From contig DASUWY010000048.1 of the NCBI GenBank assembly GCA_036378175.1, positions 62,001 through 126,000 of the forward strand: a stretch of 64,000 nt of DNA. Direction: 5' to 3'. A program made the position numbers and the translations under genes. This DNA is from Thermoleophilaceae bacterium (lineage in GTDB: Bacteria > Actinomycetota > Thermoleophilia > Solirubrobacterales > Thermoleophilaceae). The stretch's first letter is position 1; each line of letters starts with the position of its first letter. The notes beneath the pieces are model-generated. The model ran no database searches and was not told the DNA's origin. It saw only the letters and a program-made list of their open reading frames with translations. Of this stretch, positions 47,996 to 58,874 are shown piece by piece.

Positions 47996-48978
47996 TGCCT
48001 GTAATGCGCTACCGCGAGGCGCTCAACCAGGCGCTTCGCGAGGAGATGGAGGCGGACGAGCGCGTCTTCATCATGGGCGAGGACATCGGCGTCTTCCAGG
48101 GCGCCTTCAAGGTCACGCAGGGGCTGCTCGAACAGTTCGGCGAAAAGCGCGTGCGCGACACGCCGATCTCCGAGAACACGATCGTGGGCGTGGGCGTGGG
48201 CAGCGCGATGGCGGGGCTGCGCCCGATCGTGGAGCTCATGACGATCAACTTCTCGCTGCTCGCCCTCGACCAGATCATCAATCACGCGGCCGCGATCCAC
48301 TACATGTTCGGCGGCCAGGCGAAGGTGCCGCTGGTTGTGCGGATGCCGCAGGGCGCCGGCCACCAGCTCGGGCCCACACACTCGCACTCGCTCGAGGCGA
48401 TGTACCTGCACGTGCCCGGGCTGCTCGTTGCCGTGCCGTCCACGGCCGCGGACGCCAAGGGGCTGTTGAAGGCAGCCATCCGCGACGACAACCCCGTGAT
48501 CTTCATCGAGCACGAGTACCTCTACGGCCAGCGCGGCGAGGTGCCGGAGAACGGCGGCCCGATGCGCTTCGGCGAGGCGGCAGTGCGGCGCAAGGGCAGC
48601 GACGTGACCGTGGTGGGCATCTCGCGCATGGCGGTAACCGCCGAGCGCGCCGCGGAGCAGCTCTCGCACGAGCACGAGCTCGAGGCGGAGGTGATCGATC
48701 CCCGCACGCTGCGCCCGCTCGACCTCGACACCATCCTCGAGTCCGTGAAGAAGACCAACCGCGCCGTGATCGTCGAGGAGGGCTGGCCGCATGGCGGCGT
48801 GGGCGCCAACCTCGCGGCCTTGATTCAGGAGCAGGCCTTCGACTACCTTGACGCGCCTGTGGCCAGGGTGACCGGCGCGGATGTTCCAATGCCGTATTCG
48901 AAACCGCTCGAGCAGGCAGCGTTCCCGCACGAGGAACACGTGATCCAAGCCTGCCTCTCCCTATTCAAGGATCTCTAG
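47995..48978 (+). CDS. pdhB: Pyruvate dehydrogenase E1 component, beta subunit
   Basis: A 327-residue E1-beta forming the alpha2beta2 decarboxylase with PdhA. It has MRYREALNQALREEM, VFIMGEDIGVFQGAFKVTQG, the conserved PISENTIVGVGVGSAMAG, LGPTHSHSLEAMYLHVPG and ALIQEQAFDYLDAPVARVTG. Start: GTG 47995 (overlapping the upstream TAG) or ATG 48004 three codons later; both are plausible. Confidence 0.94.
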   Translation: MPVMRYREALNQALREEMEADERVFIMGEDIGVFQGAFKVTQGLLEQFGEKRVRDTPISENTIVGVGVGSAMAGLRPIVELMTINFSLLALDQIINHAAAIHYMFGGQAKVPLVVRMPQGAGHQLGPTHSHSLEAMYLHVPGLLVAVPSTAADAKGLLKAAIRDDNPVIFIEHEYLYGQRGEVPENGGPMRFGEAAVRRKGSDVTVVGISRMAVTAERAAEQLSHEHELEAEVIDPRTLRPLDLDTILESVKKTNRAVIVEEGWPHGGVGANLAALIQEQAFDYLDAPVARVTGADVPMPYSKPLEQAAFPHEEHVIQACLSLFKDL

Positions 48979-48987
48979 GAACCGCCA

Positions 48988-50304
48988 ATGGCAAGCGACG
49001 TGATGATGCCCCGCCTCTCCGACTCGATGGAGGAGGGCACCGTGCTCAAGTGGCTCGTGGAAGTTGGAGGCGAGGTGAAGCGCGGCGAGCCGCTCGTGGA
49101 GATCGAGACGGACAAGGCGAACATGACCTATGAGGCGGATACCGATGGGGTTCTCATAGAGGTGCTTGCGGATGAGGGGCAGACGCTTCCAATCGGCGAG
49201 GTCATTGCTCGCATTGGGGCGCCTGGGGAGGAGGCCGGAGGCGGGAGGTCGGAGGAGAAGGAGCCTGCCTCCGAGGAGCCTGAGCCTGAGCCTGAGGCGG
49301 AGACTGAAGCTGGGGAAGAGGAGCCAGAGGAGGAGCCTGAACCGGAGCGTGAGCGTGAGCCCGCGCCTGCTGCTTCTTCGGACGGTGGCGGCGGCAATGG
49401 GCGTGTGAAGGCTTCGCCTGTTGCTCGGCGAATGGCGCGCGAGATGGGGCTCGAGTTGTCCGGAATCTCGGGCACGGGACCGGGCGGCCGGATCGTCAAG
49501 GCCGACATCGAGGCGGCCGCCAAGGGCGGCGGCACGGCGGTGGAGGAGCGCGAGGCCCCCGCGCGCGAGGAGCAGCCGGAGCGCGCGCCCGCGCCGCAGC
49601 CGTCAGCGGATGGCGCCAAGGGCGAGGTCCGAACTCAGGAGCTGACCCGTCTCCAGAGGACGGTCAGCAGGCGCATGGCCGAGTCCAAGGCCACCGCGCC
49701 CGAGTTCCACCTCAATATGGAGATCGACATGTCGGGCTGCGTCGAGCTGCGCGAGCGGCTCAAGGAGGTGGCGGAGCCCGCGCCGTCGTTCAACGACATG
49801 GTGGTGAAGGCCTGTGCCAGTGCGCTGCGCGAGTTCCCGCGCGTGAACGGCGCCTATCGCGACGGCCAGTGGGAGCTGTACTCGCGCGTGAACGTCGGCG
49901 TGGCGGTGGCCGCCCAGGACACGCTGATCGTGCCCACCATCTTCGACGCGGACCAGAAGTCGCTCGGCATGATCGCGCGTGACGCGCGGGCGCTGATCGG
50001 CAAGGTGCGCGAGGGCAACATCACTCCGCCGGAGCTGTCGGGCGGCACGTTCACCGTGTCGAATCTCGGCATGTACGGGATCGAGAGCTTCTCGGCCGTG
50101 ATCAACCCGCCACAGGCGGCGATCCTCGCCGTGGGCGCGCTGAAGAAGAAGCCCGTGGTGGACGAGTCCGGCCGGATCGTGGCGCGCGACATGATGGCCG
50201 TCACGCTCGTCTGCGACCACCGCATCCTCTACGGAGCGGACGGCGCCGAGTTCCTGGCGCGCGTGCGCGAGCTGCTCGAGCAGCCCCTGTCGCTGGCGCT
50301 CTAG
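48988..50304 (+). CDS. pdhC: Dihydrolipoamide acetyltransferase (E2)
   Basis: A 438-residue E2. Lipoyl domain (1-76) with the lipoylated Lys43 in EIETDKANMTYE; a Glu/Pro-rich linker (about 78-132); peripheral-subunit-binding domain (about 138-172, ASPVARRMAREMG and GTGPGGRIVKADIEA); second linker; acyltransferase domain with catalytic CDHRILYGADGAEF near the C-terminus. The first linker (roughly 49160-49440) is lower in GC at third positions than its surroundings and contains heptamer and hexamer repeats. Forms the core joining E1 and E3. Confidence 0.94.
   Translation: MASDVMMPRLSDSMEEGTVLKWLVEVGGEVKRGEPLVEIETDKANMTYEADTDGVLIEVLADEGQTLPIGEVIARIGAPGEEAGGGRSEEKEPASEEPEPEPEAETEAGEEEPEEEPEPEREREPAPAASSDGGGGNGRVKASPVARRMAREMGLELSGISGTGPGGRIVKADIEAAAKGGGTAVEEREAPAREEQPERAPAPQPSADGAKGEVRTQELTRLQRTVSRRMAESKATAPEFHLNMEIDMSGCVELRERLKEVAEPAPSFNDMVVKACASALREFPRVNGAYRDGQWELYSRVNVGVAVAAQDTLIVPTIFDADQKSLGMIARDARALIGKVREGNITPPELSGGTFTVSNLGMYGIESFSAVINPPQAAILAVGALKKKPVVDESGRIVARDMMAVTLVCDHRILYGADGAEFLARVRELLEQPLSLAL
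49230..49257 (+). repeat. Heptamer repeat inside the E2 linker (GGAGGNN, four copies)
   Basis: GGAGGCC, GGAGGCG, GGAGGTC and GGAGGAG in tandem, encoding Gly/Glu/Arg/Ser in the flexible linker after the lipoyl domain (residues 81-90). GGAGGCG and GGAGGTC are the exact reverse complements of the heptamer phases at 39194-39230. Confidence 0.75.
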
Positions 50305-50403
50305 GCGCCGGAGCCCGAGCAGGTGGGGTTGACGCCGACTTAGTGCGTTTCCGCGCCTGCGGCCTCGGGAATCCCCGCATCAGTAAAGGGGAGGAGAGGT
50401 CCC

Positions 50404-52065
50404 ATGTACAAGCAGGTGCTCGATCCAGTCGCGAACTCGCTCGGCTGGTCCTCGCTGTTCGCCGCGCTGCCGCTGATCACGCTCTTCGTGCTGCTGGGGG
50501 TGGTGCGCATGAAGGCGCAATGGGCGGCGCTGATATCGCTCGGGGTGTCGATCATCGTGGCGCTCGCCGTCTACTCGATGCCGTTCGGGCAGACCTTCGA
50601 CTCGGCCGCCGAGGGCGCCGTGTTCGGCTTCTATCCGATTCTCTGGATCGTGATCAACGCGATCTGGGTCTACAACATGACCCGGGAGACCGGGCACTTC
50701 GCGATCCTGCGCGAGTCCTTCAGCGCCGTGAGCTCGGACCAGCGCGTGCAGGCGGTGATCATCGCCTTCTCGTTCGGTGCGCTGATGGAGGCGCTCGCCG
50801 GCTTCGGGACTCCGGTGGCGATCTGCTCGGTGATGCTCATCGCGCTCGGGTTCAAGCCGGTGAAGGCCGCGAGCGTCGCGCTCGTGGCGAACACCGCTCC
50901 GGTGGCTTTCGGCGCCATCGCCGTTCCGATCACCACGCTCGCCACGGTCACCGGCTTCTCCACGCATCAGCTCGGCTCGATGGTGGGCCGCCAGACGCCG
51001 TTTCTCGCGGTGATCGTGCCGTTCATCCTGATCGGGATGGTCGATGGGCGGCGCGGGCTGCGGCAGGCGTGGCCGGCCGCGCTCGTGGGCGGCACGGTGT
51101 TCGCGGCCCTCCAGTTCGCCACCTCGAACTACATCTCCGTGCAGCTCACGGACATCGTGGCGTCGCTCGGCTCGGCCGCCGCGGTGGTCGCGCTGATGCA
51201 GATCTGGCATCCCGCGGAGCCCGTCCCAGGGCGCTTCAGCGGCCCGCGCCCGGCAATCGCCGGAGCATCGGTGCACTCGCCGGCGCTCGAGCAGGACGTG
51301 GCGCGCAGGCAGGCGCAGGGCACTCCGCCCGGCGAGGTCGTGCGCGCGTACGCGCCGTACGTGATCATCATCGCCGTCTTCGCCATCGCGCAGATCGGCC
51401 CGGTGAAGAGCGCGCTCGGCAGCGTGACCAAGGAGTTCTCGTGGCCCGGCCTGCACATCCTGAACAGCAAGGGTGAGGCACCGAAGTCCGAGACGTTCAA
51501 GTTCGACTGGCTCCAGTCGGCCGGCACGCTGATGCTGATCTCCGGCCTGCTCGCGATGCCGATCCTCAGGATCGGCCCGGCACGTGCGCTGCGGGTGTAC
51601 GGCGCCACGCTCAACCAGCTCAAGTGGGCGATCGTGACCGTGATGAGCGTGCTCTCGCTCGCCTACGTGATGAACATGTCGGGCCAGACGATCACGCTCG
51701 GCACGTGGGCGGCGGGCGCGGGCGGCTTCTTCGCGTTCCTGTCGCCGATCATCGGGTGGCTGGGCACGGCGGTCACCGGCTCTGACACGTCGTCGAACTC
51801 GCTGTTCGGCGCGCTTCAGGTAACCGCCGGCAAGCACGCCGGGATCAACCAGGTGCTGCTCGCGGCATCGAACAGCTCCGGAGGGGTGCTCGGCAAGATG
51901 GTCTCCCCGCAGAACCTCGCGATCGGGGCCGCCGCGGTGGGCATGGCGGGCCAGGAGGGCACGATCTTCCGCAAGGTGCTCGGCTGGAGCCTGCTGCTCC
52001 TGCTGCTCCTGTGCTGCCTGGTGCTGCTGCAGTCCACTGGCGCCCTGTCCTGGATGGTGCCCTGA
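50404..52065 (+). CDS. L-lactate/glycolate permease (LctP family)
   Basis: A 553-residue transporter with about twelve or more helices. LctP landmarks include RETGHFAILRESF, FGALMEALAGFGTPVAI, NTAPVAFGAIAVPI, SPIIGWLGTAVTGSDTSSN and ASNSSGGVLGKMVSPQN. The family takes up lactate and glycolate with protons. The glycolate oxidase genes directly downstream favour glycolate or both. A good ribosome site GGGGAGGAGAGG precedes the ATG, unlike the leaderless genes elsewhere. Confidence 0.93.
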   Translation: MYKQVLDPVANSLGWSSLFAALPLITLFVLLGVVRMKAQWAALISLGVSIIVALAVYSMPFGQTFDSAAEGAVFGFYPILWIVINAIWVYNMTRETGHFAILRESFSAVSSDQRVQAVIIAFSFGALMEALAGFGTPVAICSVMLIALGFKPVKAASVALVANTAPVAFGAIAVPITTLATVTGFSTHQLGSMVGRQTPFLAVIVPFILIGMVDGRRGLRQAWPAALVGGTVFAALQFATSNYISVQLTDIVASLGSAAAVVALMQIWHPAEPVPGRFSGPRPAIAGASVHSPALEQDVARRQAQGTPPGEVVRAYAPYVIIIAVFAIAQIGPVKSALGSVTKEFSWPGLHILNSKGEAPKSETFKFDWLQSAGTLMLISGLLAMPILRIGPARALRVYGATLNQLKWAIVTVMSVLSLAYVMNMSGQTITLGTWAAGAGGFFAFLSPIIGWLGTAVTGSDTSSNSLFGALQVTAGKHAGINQVLLAASNSSGGVLGKMVSPQNLAIGAAAVGMAGQEGTIFRKVLGWSLLLLLLLCCLVLLQSTGALSWMVP

Positions 52066-52094
52066 CGGAGCCGGCCAGGCAAAATGACGCGGGC

Positions 52095-53543
52095 ATGGCG
52101 CACGACCTGATCGAGAAGCTGCGCGAGGCCTGCGGCCGCGAGAACGTAGTCACACACCCGCACCAGCTGCGCACCTACGAGTCGGACGGGCTACTGCGCT
52201 ACCGCGTGACCCCGCGCGCGGTGGTGCTGCCCGGCTCCGCGGAGGAGGTGCAGAAGGTGCTGCGCGCCTGCCATGAGGCCGAGGTGCCGTGGGTGGCGCG
52301 CGGCTCGGGCACGGGGCTCTCCGGCGGCGCGCTGCCTGTGGAGGAGGGCATCGTGATCTCGGTGAACCGCATGAACCGCGTGCTCGAGGTGGACCTTCCC
52401 AACCAGCGGATGGTGGTGGAGCCGGGGGTGACGAACCTCGACGTGTCGAAGGCCGCCGGGCCCACGCACTTCTACCCGCCCGATCCTTCCTCGCAGATCG
52501 TGTGCTCGATCGGCGGGAACGTGGCGGAGAACGCTGGCGGCGCCCACTGCTTCAAGTACGGCTTCACCACCAACTACGTGACCGGCCTCGAGCTGGTGCT
52601 GCCGGATGGCGAGCTGATCGAGCTGGGCGGCAAGGAGCTCGACCGCCCGGGCTACGACCTGCTCGGAGCCTTCGTGGGCTCCGAGGGGACGCTTGGCATC
52701 GCCACCAAGATCACCGTGCGCATAGTGCCGGTGCCGGAGGCTGTGCGCACGCTCGTGGCGTTCTTCGAGCACACCTCGAATGCCGGTCGCGTGGTGTCGG
52801 ACATCGTGGCGGCGGGCATCGTGCCGGGCGCAATCGAGATGATGGACTCGCTCGCGATCGAGGCAGCTGAGGGAGCGACTCACGCCGGCTACCCGTCGGA
52901 CGCCGGTGCGGCTCTCGTGGTGGAGCTCGACGGCTCGGAGGCGGAATGCGAGCACCGCTTCAAAGAGGTGGAGAAGCTCTGCGAGGGCAATGGCGCCACG
53001 AGCATTCGCGTGGCGCAGGACGAGGACGAGCGGCAGCTGATCTGGAAGGCGCGCAAGGCCGCTTTTGCCGCGATGGGGCGCGTGTCCACGCACTACTACG
53101 TGCAGGACGGCGTGATCCCGCGCACGCGCCTGTCCGAGGTGCTCGAGCGCATAGACGAGCTCTCGAAGGAATACGGGATGCCCGTGGCCAACGTCTTCCA
53201 CGCGGGCGACGGCAACCTGCATCCGCTCGTGTGTTACGACGGCCACACCGAGGGCGAGGCCGAGCGCGCGGAGGAGCTGTCGGGCAAGATCCTCACCGCG
53301 TGCGTGGAGGCCGGCGGCTCGATCACCGGCGAGCACGGCGTGGGCTACGACAAGAAGCGCTACATGCCGCGCATGTTTGAGGAGCCCGACTTCGACGCGT
53401 TCCAGCGGCTTCGCTGCGCGTTCGACCCGGCGGGCATGGCCAATCCGGGCAAGGTGATGCCAACGCCGCGGCTCTGTGGCGAAGTTCCGGGCCCATACCG
53501 GCAGCACCCGCTCGAGGCCGCCGGGATAGCGGAGCGGTTTTGA
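52095..53543 (+). CDS. glcD: Glycolate oxidase subunit GlcD (FAD-binding)
   Basis: A 482-residue FAD-linked oxidase. The PCMH-type FAD domain has VPWVARGSGTGLSGGALPV, SIGGNVAENAGGAHCFKYG and GSEGTLGIATKITVRIVP; the C-terminal domain ends with VFHAGDGNLHPLV and SITGEHGVGYDKKRYM. It oxidises glycolate (or D-lactate) and passes electrons through GlcE and GlcF. The stop overlaps the glcE TTG start by four bases. Confidence 0.93.
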   Translation: MAHDLIEKLREACGRENVVTHPHQLRTYESDGLLRYRVTPRAVVLPGSAEEVQKVLRACHEAEVPWVARGSGTGLSGGALPVEEGIVISVNRMNRVLEVDLPNQRMVVEPGVTNLDVSKAAGPTHFYPPDPSSQIVCSIGGNVAENAGGAHCFKYGFTTNYVTGLELVLPDGELIELGGKELDRPGYDLLGAFVGSEGTLGIATKITVRIVPVPEAVRTLVAFFEHTSNAGRVVSDIVAAGIVPGAIEMMDSLAIEAAEGATHAGYPSDAGAALVVELDGSEAECEHRFKEVEKLCEGNGATSIRVAQDEDERQLIWKARKAAFAAMGRVSTHYYVQDGVIPRTRLSEVLERIDELSKEYGMPVANVFHAGDGNLHPLVCYDGHTEGEAERAEELSGKILTACVEAGGSITGEHGVGYDKKRYMPRMFEEPDFDAFQRLRCAFDPAGMANPGKVMPTPRLCGEVPGPYRQHPLEAAGIAERF

Positions 53544-54631
53544 CGGCCGCGGCTGAGCAGATCGCGGAATGCGGAGGCAGAGGGCAGAGCCTGCGGGTCC
53601 GGGGCGGGGGCACCAAGTTCGAGTGGGGGACTCCTGCGGGCGATCCGGACGTGGTGGTGAGCACCGCGGAGCTCGACCGGATCGTCGAGCACAACGAGGG
53701 CGACCTCACGGCGATCCTCGAGGCGGGCGTGCCGCTCGCGCGTGCGCAGCAGGAGTTCGCTTCGGCCGGGCAGATGCTCGCGCTCGATCCGCCTCTCGGC
53801 GCCGGCGCCGGGGCCACGATCGGCGGCGTGATCGCCACGGGCGACTCGGGCCCTCTCCGCCACCGCTACGGCGCGCCGCGCGACCTCGTGCTCGGGATGA
53901 CGGTGGCGCTGTCCGATGGCACGGTGGCGAAGTCCGGCAGCAGGGTGATCAAGAACGTGGCCGGCTATGACCTGGCCAAGCTCTTCGCCGGCTCGTTCGG
54001 CACGCTCGGCCTGATCCTGCAGGTGGTGGTGCGGCTGCACCCGAAGCCGAGCCAGAGCGTGAGCGCCATCGGCCGCTCTGGCGATCCCGACGCGGTGGCG
54101 CGGGGAGCCTCCGCTCTCGCGCATGCGTCGCTCGAGAAGGAATGCGTGGACGTGCGCTGGGGAGGAGGCGAGGGAGCTGCGCTCGCGCAGCTCGGCGGCG
54201 AGACCGCCGGCGCCCAGGCGGAAGCGGCCGCGCGCATCCTCGCCGACGCGGGGCTCGAGCCGGCGATCGTGGAGGACGACGAGGAGCTGTGGACGGAGCA
54301 GCGCAATGGGCAGCGGAGCAGCGACCGAGCGGTGGTTCGCGTGTCCGGGCTTCAGGCCGAGCTGGCGCGGACGATTCGCGTGGTGGAGTCGCTCGGCGGC
54401 TCGCTGGTGGGGCGCGCGTCGCTCGGCATCTCGTGGGTCACGCTCGACCCGTCGCGCATAGGCCACCTTCGCCGTGAGCTTGCCCCGTTCCCGTGTGTGG
54501 TGCTCGACGCGCCGCGCGAGGTGCGGGCGTCGCTCGACGTGTGGGATGCCGACCCGTCGCCGCTGGCCCAGCGGGTGAAGCATCGCTTCGACCCGGCAGG
54601 AGTCTTCGCCCCGGGAACCTTTCCCGTATGA
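53540..54631 (+). CDS. glcE: Glycolate oxidase subunit GlcE
   Basis: A 363-residue second FAD-binding subunit. It contains LRVRGGGTKFEWG, LALDPPLGAGAGATIGGVIA, RHRYGAPRDLVLGMTVALSD, KNVAGYDLAKLFAGSFGTLG and the end FDPAGVFAPGTFP, all GlcE-typical. TTG start overlapping glcD, and its stop overlaps the glcF ATG by four bases. Confidence 0.92.
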   Translation: MTAAAEQIAECGGRGQSLRVRGGGTKFEWGTPAGDPDVVVSTAELDRIVEHNEGDLTAILEAGVPLARAQQEFASAGQMLALDPPLGAGAGATIGGVIATGDSGPLRHRYGAPRDLVLGMTVALSDGTVAKSGSRVIKNVAGYDLAKLFAGSFGTLGLILQVVVRLHPKPSQSVSAIGRSGDPDAVARGASALAHASLEKECVDVRWGGGEGAALAQLGGETAGAQAEAAARILADAGLEPAIVEDDEELWTEQRNGQRSSDRAVVRVSGLQAELARTIRVVESLGGSLVGRASLGISWVTLDPSRIGHLRRELAPFPCVVLDAPREVRASLDVWDADPSPLAQRVKHRFDPAGVFAPGTFPV

Positions 54632-55891
54632 GCACGTTCGACACCATCCGCCCGCCCGAGAAGGAGCTGATCGAGGACTGCGTGCACTGCGGCTTCTGCC
54701 TGCCCACCTGCCCGACCTACCACCTCTGGGGCGAGGAGATGGACTCACCGCGCGGGCGGATCGTGCTGATGAGCGAGGCGCGCGAGGGTGCCGACGTGTC
54801 GGGCGAGATGGTCACTCACTGGGACCGCTGCCTCGGCTGCATGGCGTGCGTGACGGCCTGCCCATCCGGCGTGCAGTACGACAAGCTGATCGAGGACACG
54901 CGCGCCCAGGTGGAGCGCAACCACCCGCGTAGGCCGGGCGACCGTCTCTGGCGGAGCCTCCTGTTCGAGCTCTTCCCGCACCCCACACGGCTGCGCGCGC
55001 TCGCGCCGCTGATGGCGCTGTCGCGCAAGCTCGGCGTGCACAGGGTCGCGCGCCGCGGCGGCCCGCTTCCGCGTGCACGGGCGCTCGCGTCGCTCACTCC
55101 GGACACGCCGCTGCGCAAGTCGTTCAAGCGCCTGCCCGAGCGCATCGCCGCGCAGGGTGAGAAGCGCGGCACCGTTGGCCTCCTGCAGGGCTGCGTGCAG
55201 CGCGTGTTCTTCCACGATGTGAACGTGGCCACCGCGAAGGTGCTGGCCGCCGAGGGCTTCGAGGTGCTTGCGCCGCGCCTCCCGCGCTGCTGCGGCGCTC
55301 TTCAGATGCACACCGGCTACGACTCGACCGACCTCGCGCGAGCCACGATCGAGGCGTTCGAGAAGTGCGATTACGTGGTGGCGAACGCGGCCGGCTGCGG
55401 CTCGTCCATGAAGGACTACGGGCACCTGCTGCGAGAGGACCCGGCGTGGGCCGAGCGGGCGAAGGCATTCAGCTCCAAGGTGCGCGACGTCACGGAGCTG
55501 CTCGCCGCGGCGGGCAGCCGCGCCGAGCGCCATCCGGTGCACATGAAGGTCGCCTACCACGACGCCTGCCACCTCGCCCACGCCCAGGCCGTGCGCGCCC
55601 AGCCGCGCGAGCTCCTTCGCGAGATTCCGGGACTCGAGGTGGTCGAGCCCGAAGGTTGGGAGATTTGCTGCGGGTCCGCGGGTATCTACAACCTGTTGAA
55701 TCCGGAGCCCGCCACCGAGCTGGGGCGCCGGAAAGTGAAGAACCTCGTCGCCGCAGGCGCGGAGACGATCGCCGCCGGCAACCCCGGATGCGCGATCCAG
55801 ATCGCCGCCGTGAGCGAGCAGATGGGGCAGCCGCTGAGCGTGCTGCACCCGATAGAGCTGATTGAGATGTCGATACAGGGAGGCAGTCGGA

Positions 55892-55905
<14 letters not shown>
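54628..55905 (+). CDS. glcF: Glycolate oxidase iron-sulfur subunit GlcF
   Basis: A 425-residue subunit with two [4Fe-4S] ferredoxin motifs, CVHCGFCLPTCP and CLGCMACVTACPSG, and two CCG (DUF3483-like) domains with RCCGALQMHTG and EICCGSAGIYNLL. It links the flavin subunits to the membrane quinone pool. ATG 54628; the 3' end overlaps the malate synthase gene by 14 bases. Confidence 0.93.
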
Positions 55906-57497
<1,592 letters not shown>

Positions 57498-57505
<8 letters not shown>

Positions 57506-57563
57506 GTCATAGGAAGGGCCCCGATCAGGGCCCTATGCCCTATGCCCTATGCCCTCTATGCCC
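57498..57563. repeat. Heptamer-built hairpin between convergent genes, probable terminator
   Basis: Left: GGTCATA twice (57498-57511). Centre: AGGGCCC, loop CGATCA, GGGCCCT (57515-57534). Right: TATGCCC three times (57534-57554) and once more after TC (57557-57563). The right heptamers are near complements of the left ones. The element covers the stop codon of malate synthase and ends just before the stop of the convergent small gene, so it may end transcription from both sides. Confidence 0.8.
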
Positions 57564-57565
57564 TT

Positions 57566-57841
57566 CTAATGCCCCAGCACTCCGTCTAGCGGTACCTCGC
57601 CTGCCGGTGGGGCATTCGCATTGTCCTCGTCGTCCACCCAGCGCAACCACTTGTGGAACGCCGATACCTGGCGGCGTGCTTCGCGCAGCCGCAGGTAGAC
57701 GTCCATCTCACGCGGCGTGCCCAGCGAGCGCTGGTACTCGTCGGTGAGCCGGGCCTGCCTGTTCATCGCGTCCTCGATCCGGCGGATGGCGCGCTGGTGC
57801 TCATCCGCGTTCCCGAGTCCGGTGTTGGTCAGGGTCGCCAT
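57566..57841 (-). CDS. Small helical protein of unknown function
   Basis: A 91-residue soluble protein starting at ATG 57839-57841, eight bases after GAGGGAGG. MATLTNTGLGNADEHQRAIR is followed by charged helices (RIEDAMNRQARLTDEYQRSL, VYLRLREARRQVSAFHKWLR) and an acidic, Pro-rich end. No Cys, no membrane helix. Not recognised. Confidence 0.65.
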   Translation of the reverse strand: MATLTNTGLGNADEHQRAIRRIEDAMNRQARLTDEYQRSLGTPREMDVYLRLREARRQVSAFHKWLRWVDDEDNANAPPAGEVPLDGVLGH

Positions 57842-57884
57842 TTTTTCCTCCCTCAAGGTCGGGGACCCTTCCCTTGGAACGTGC

Positions 57885-58871
57885 CTAAGTTACTCCGCTT
57901 TCCCGGATCACGGAATACCCCAAACGTTGCAGCTCATCGAGCGTCCCGGCCTCGCTCACGGAGGCGAAGTCGAGCAGCCTGATGGCGAAGTCGTCGAGCG
58001 CCTTTTGCCCGACCACCGCGTGGCACCACACGCCCGCCTGGCGGCAGCGGGTGGCCACCTCGCCCACCGCCTTGCCCTCCAGCGTCTGCTCGTCGAGCCG
58101 GCCCTCGCCGGTGATCACCGCGCGCGACGCACGCATTCGGGCGTCGAAGCCAACCGTGTCGAGCACGTAGGCGGCGCCAGGCACGAGCTTCGCGCGCCTG
58201 TACGCGTAGAGCCCGCCTGAGAGCCCACCGGCGGCACCGGACATCGGCACCCCGCGGGGATCGCGCGGCGCCGCGGCCGCGAGCTTGTGGAGCCGTCGCT
58301 CCAGCCGCTTGATGGTCTTGGCGTCTGCGCCCTTCTGCGGGCCGAACACGGCGGGTGCGCGCTCGAACGAGGTGCGCACGTCGCACAGCACCTCGAGCTT
58401 GGGGTCCACCCCCGCTTCCTCCAGCGCCTCGAGAGCGCCCGCGCCGCCGTCGGTGGTGGCGCTCCCGCCCACCGTCACGAGCACCTCGCTCGCGCCTGCC
58501 TCCACCGCCGCCGCGATCAGCTCTCCCGTGCCGCGCGTGGATGCCGCCCAGGCATCGCGTTCCGCTTCGGGCACGAGCCCGAGGCCGCTCGCCTCAGCCG
58601 TCTCCACCACCGCGCGCCCGTCCGGCAGAAGCGCGAACCGGGCTTCAACCGGGCGCCCGAGAGGACCGCTCACGGTAGCGGTGCGCACCTCGCCTCCGAG
58701 GGTGGCCACGAGCGCGTCCATCGTGCCCTCCCCGCCGTCGCCGATCGGCAGCTCCTCGGCCTCGTCGCCCGCTTCGCGCACGCCTTCGGCGAGCGCGCGC
58801 GCAACGTCCACGGCGGAGAGGGTGCCCTTGAAGCTGTCGGGGGCGATGAGGATCACGTCGGCATAATCCAT
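57885..58871 (-). CDS. glxK: Glycerate kinase
   Basis: A 328-residue type 1 glycerate kinase (GckA/GlxK family). IAPDSFKGTLSAVDVARAL at the start, PIGDGGEGTMDALV, LVTVGGSATTDGGAGALEAL, MSGAAGGLSGGLYAY and VITGEGRLDEQTLEGKA are the family's conserved blocks. It phosphorylates glycerate, which can be formed from glyoxylate, so it fits the glycolate locus. ATG start at 58869-58871, just inside the 5' end of the divergent acyl-CoA dehydrogenase region. Confidence 0.92.
   Translation of the reverse strand: MDYADVILIAPDSFKGTLSAVDVARALAEGVREAGDEAEELPIGDGGEGTMDALVATLGGEVRTATVSGPLGRPVEARFALLPDGRAVVETAEASGLGLVPEAERDAWAASTRGTGELIAAAVEAGASEVLVTVGGSATTDGGAGALEALEEAGVDPKLEVLCDVRTSFERAPAVFGPQKGADAKTIKRLERRLHKLAAAAPRDPRGVPMSGAAGGLSGGLYAYRRAKLVPGAAYVLDTVGFDARMRASRAVITGEGRLDEQTLEGKAVGEVATRCRQAGVWCHAVVGQKALDDFAIRLLDFASVSEAGTLDELQRLGYSVIRESGVT
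58862..58867 (+). promoter_or_regulatory. Candidate -10 box for the acyl-CoA dehydrogenase
   Basis: CATAAT, seven bases before the ATC at 58875 where homology to acyl-CoA dehydrogenases can begin, and two bases before an out-of-frame ATG at 58870. Confidence 0.35.
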
Positions 58872-58874
58872 GAC

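Noticed and set aside
49262-49345. GAGCCT hexamer repeats in pdhC as a separate repeat element
   Set aside because: Period is a multiple of three and simply encodes the Pro-Glu linker; treated as part of the gene.
50329-50334. TTGACG as a -35 box for the permease gene
   Set aside because: No -10 hexamer at 16-19 bases downstream, so not reported as a promoter.
58287-58868. In-frame N-terminal extension of the acyl-CoA dehydrogenase
   Set aside because: This part is antisense to glycerate kinase and has no dehydrogenase similarity; it would nearly double the usual N-terminal region.
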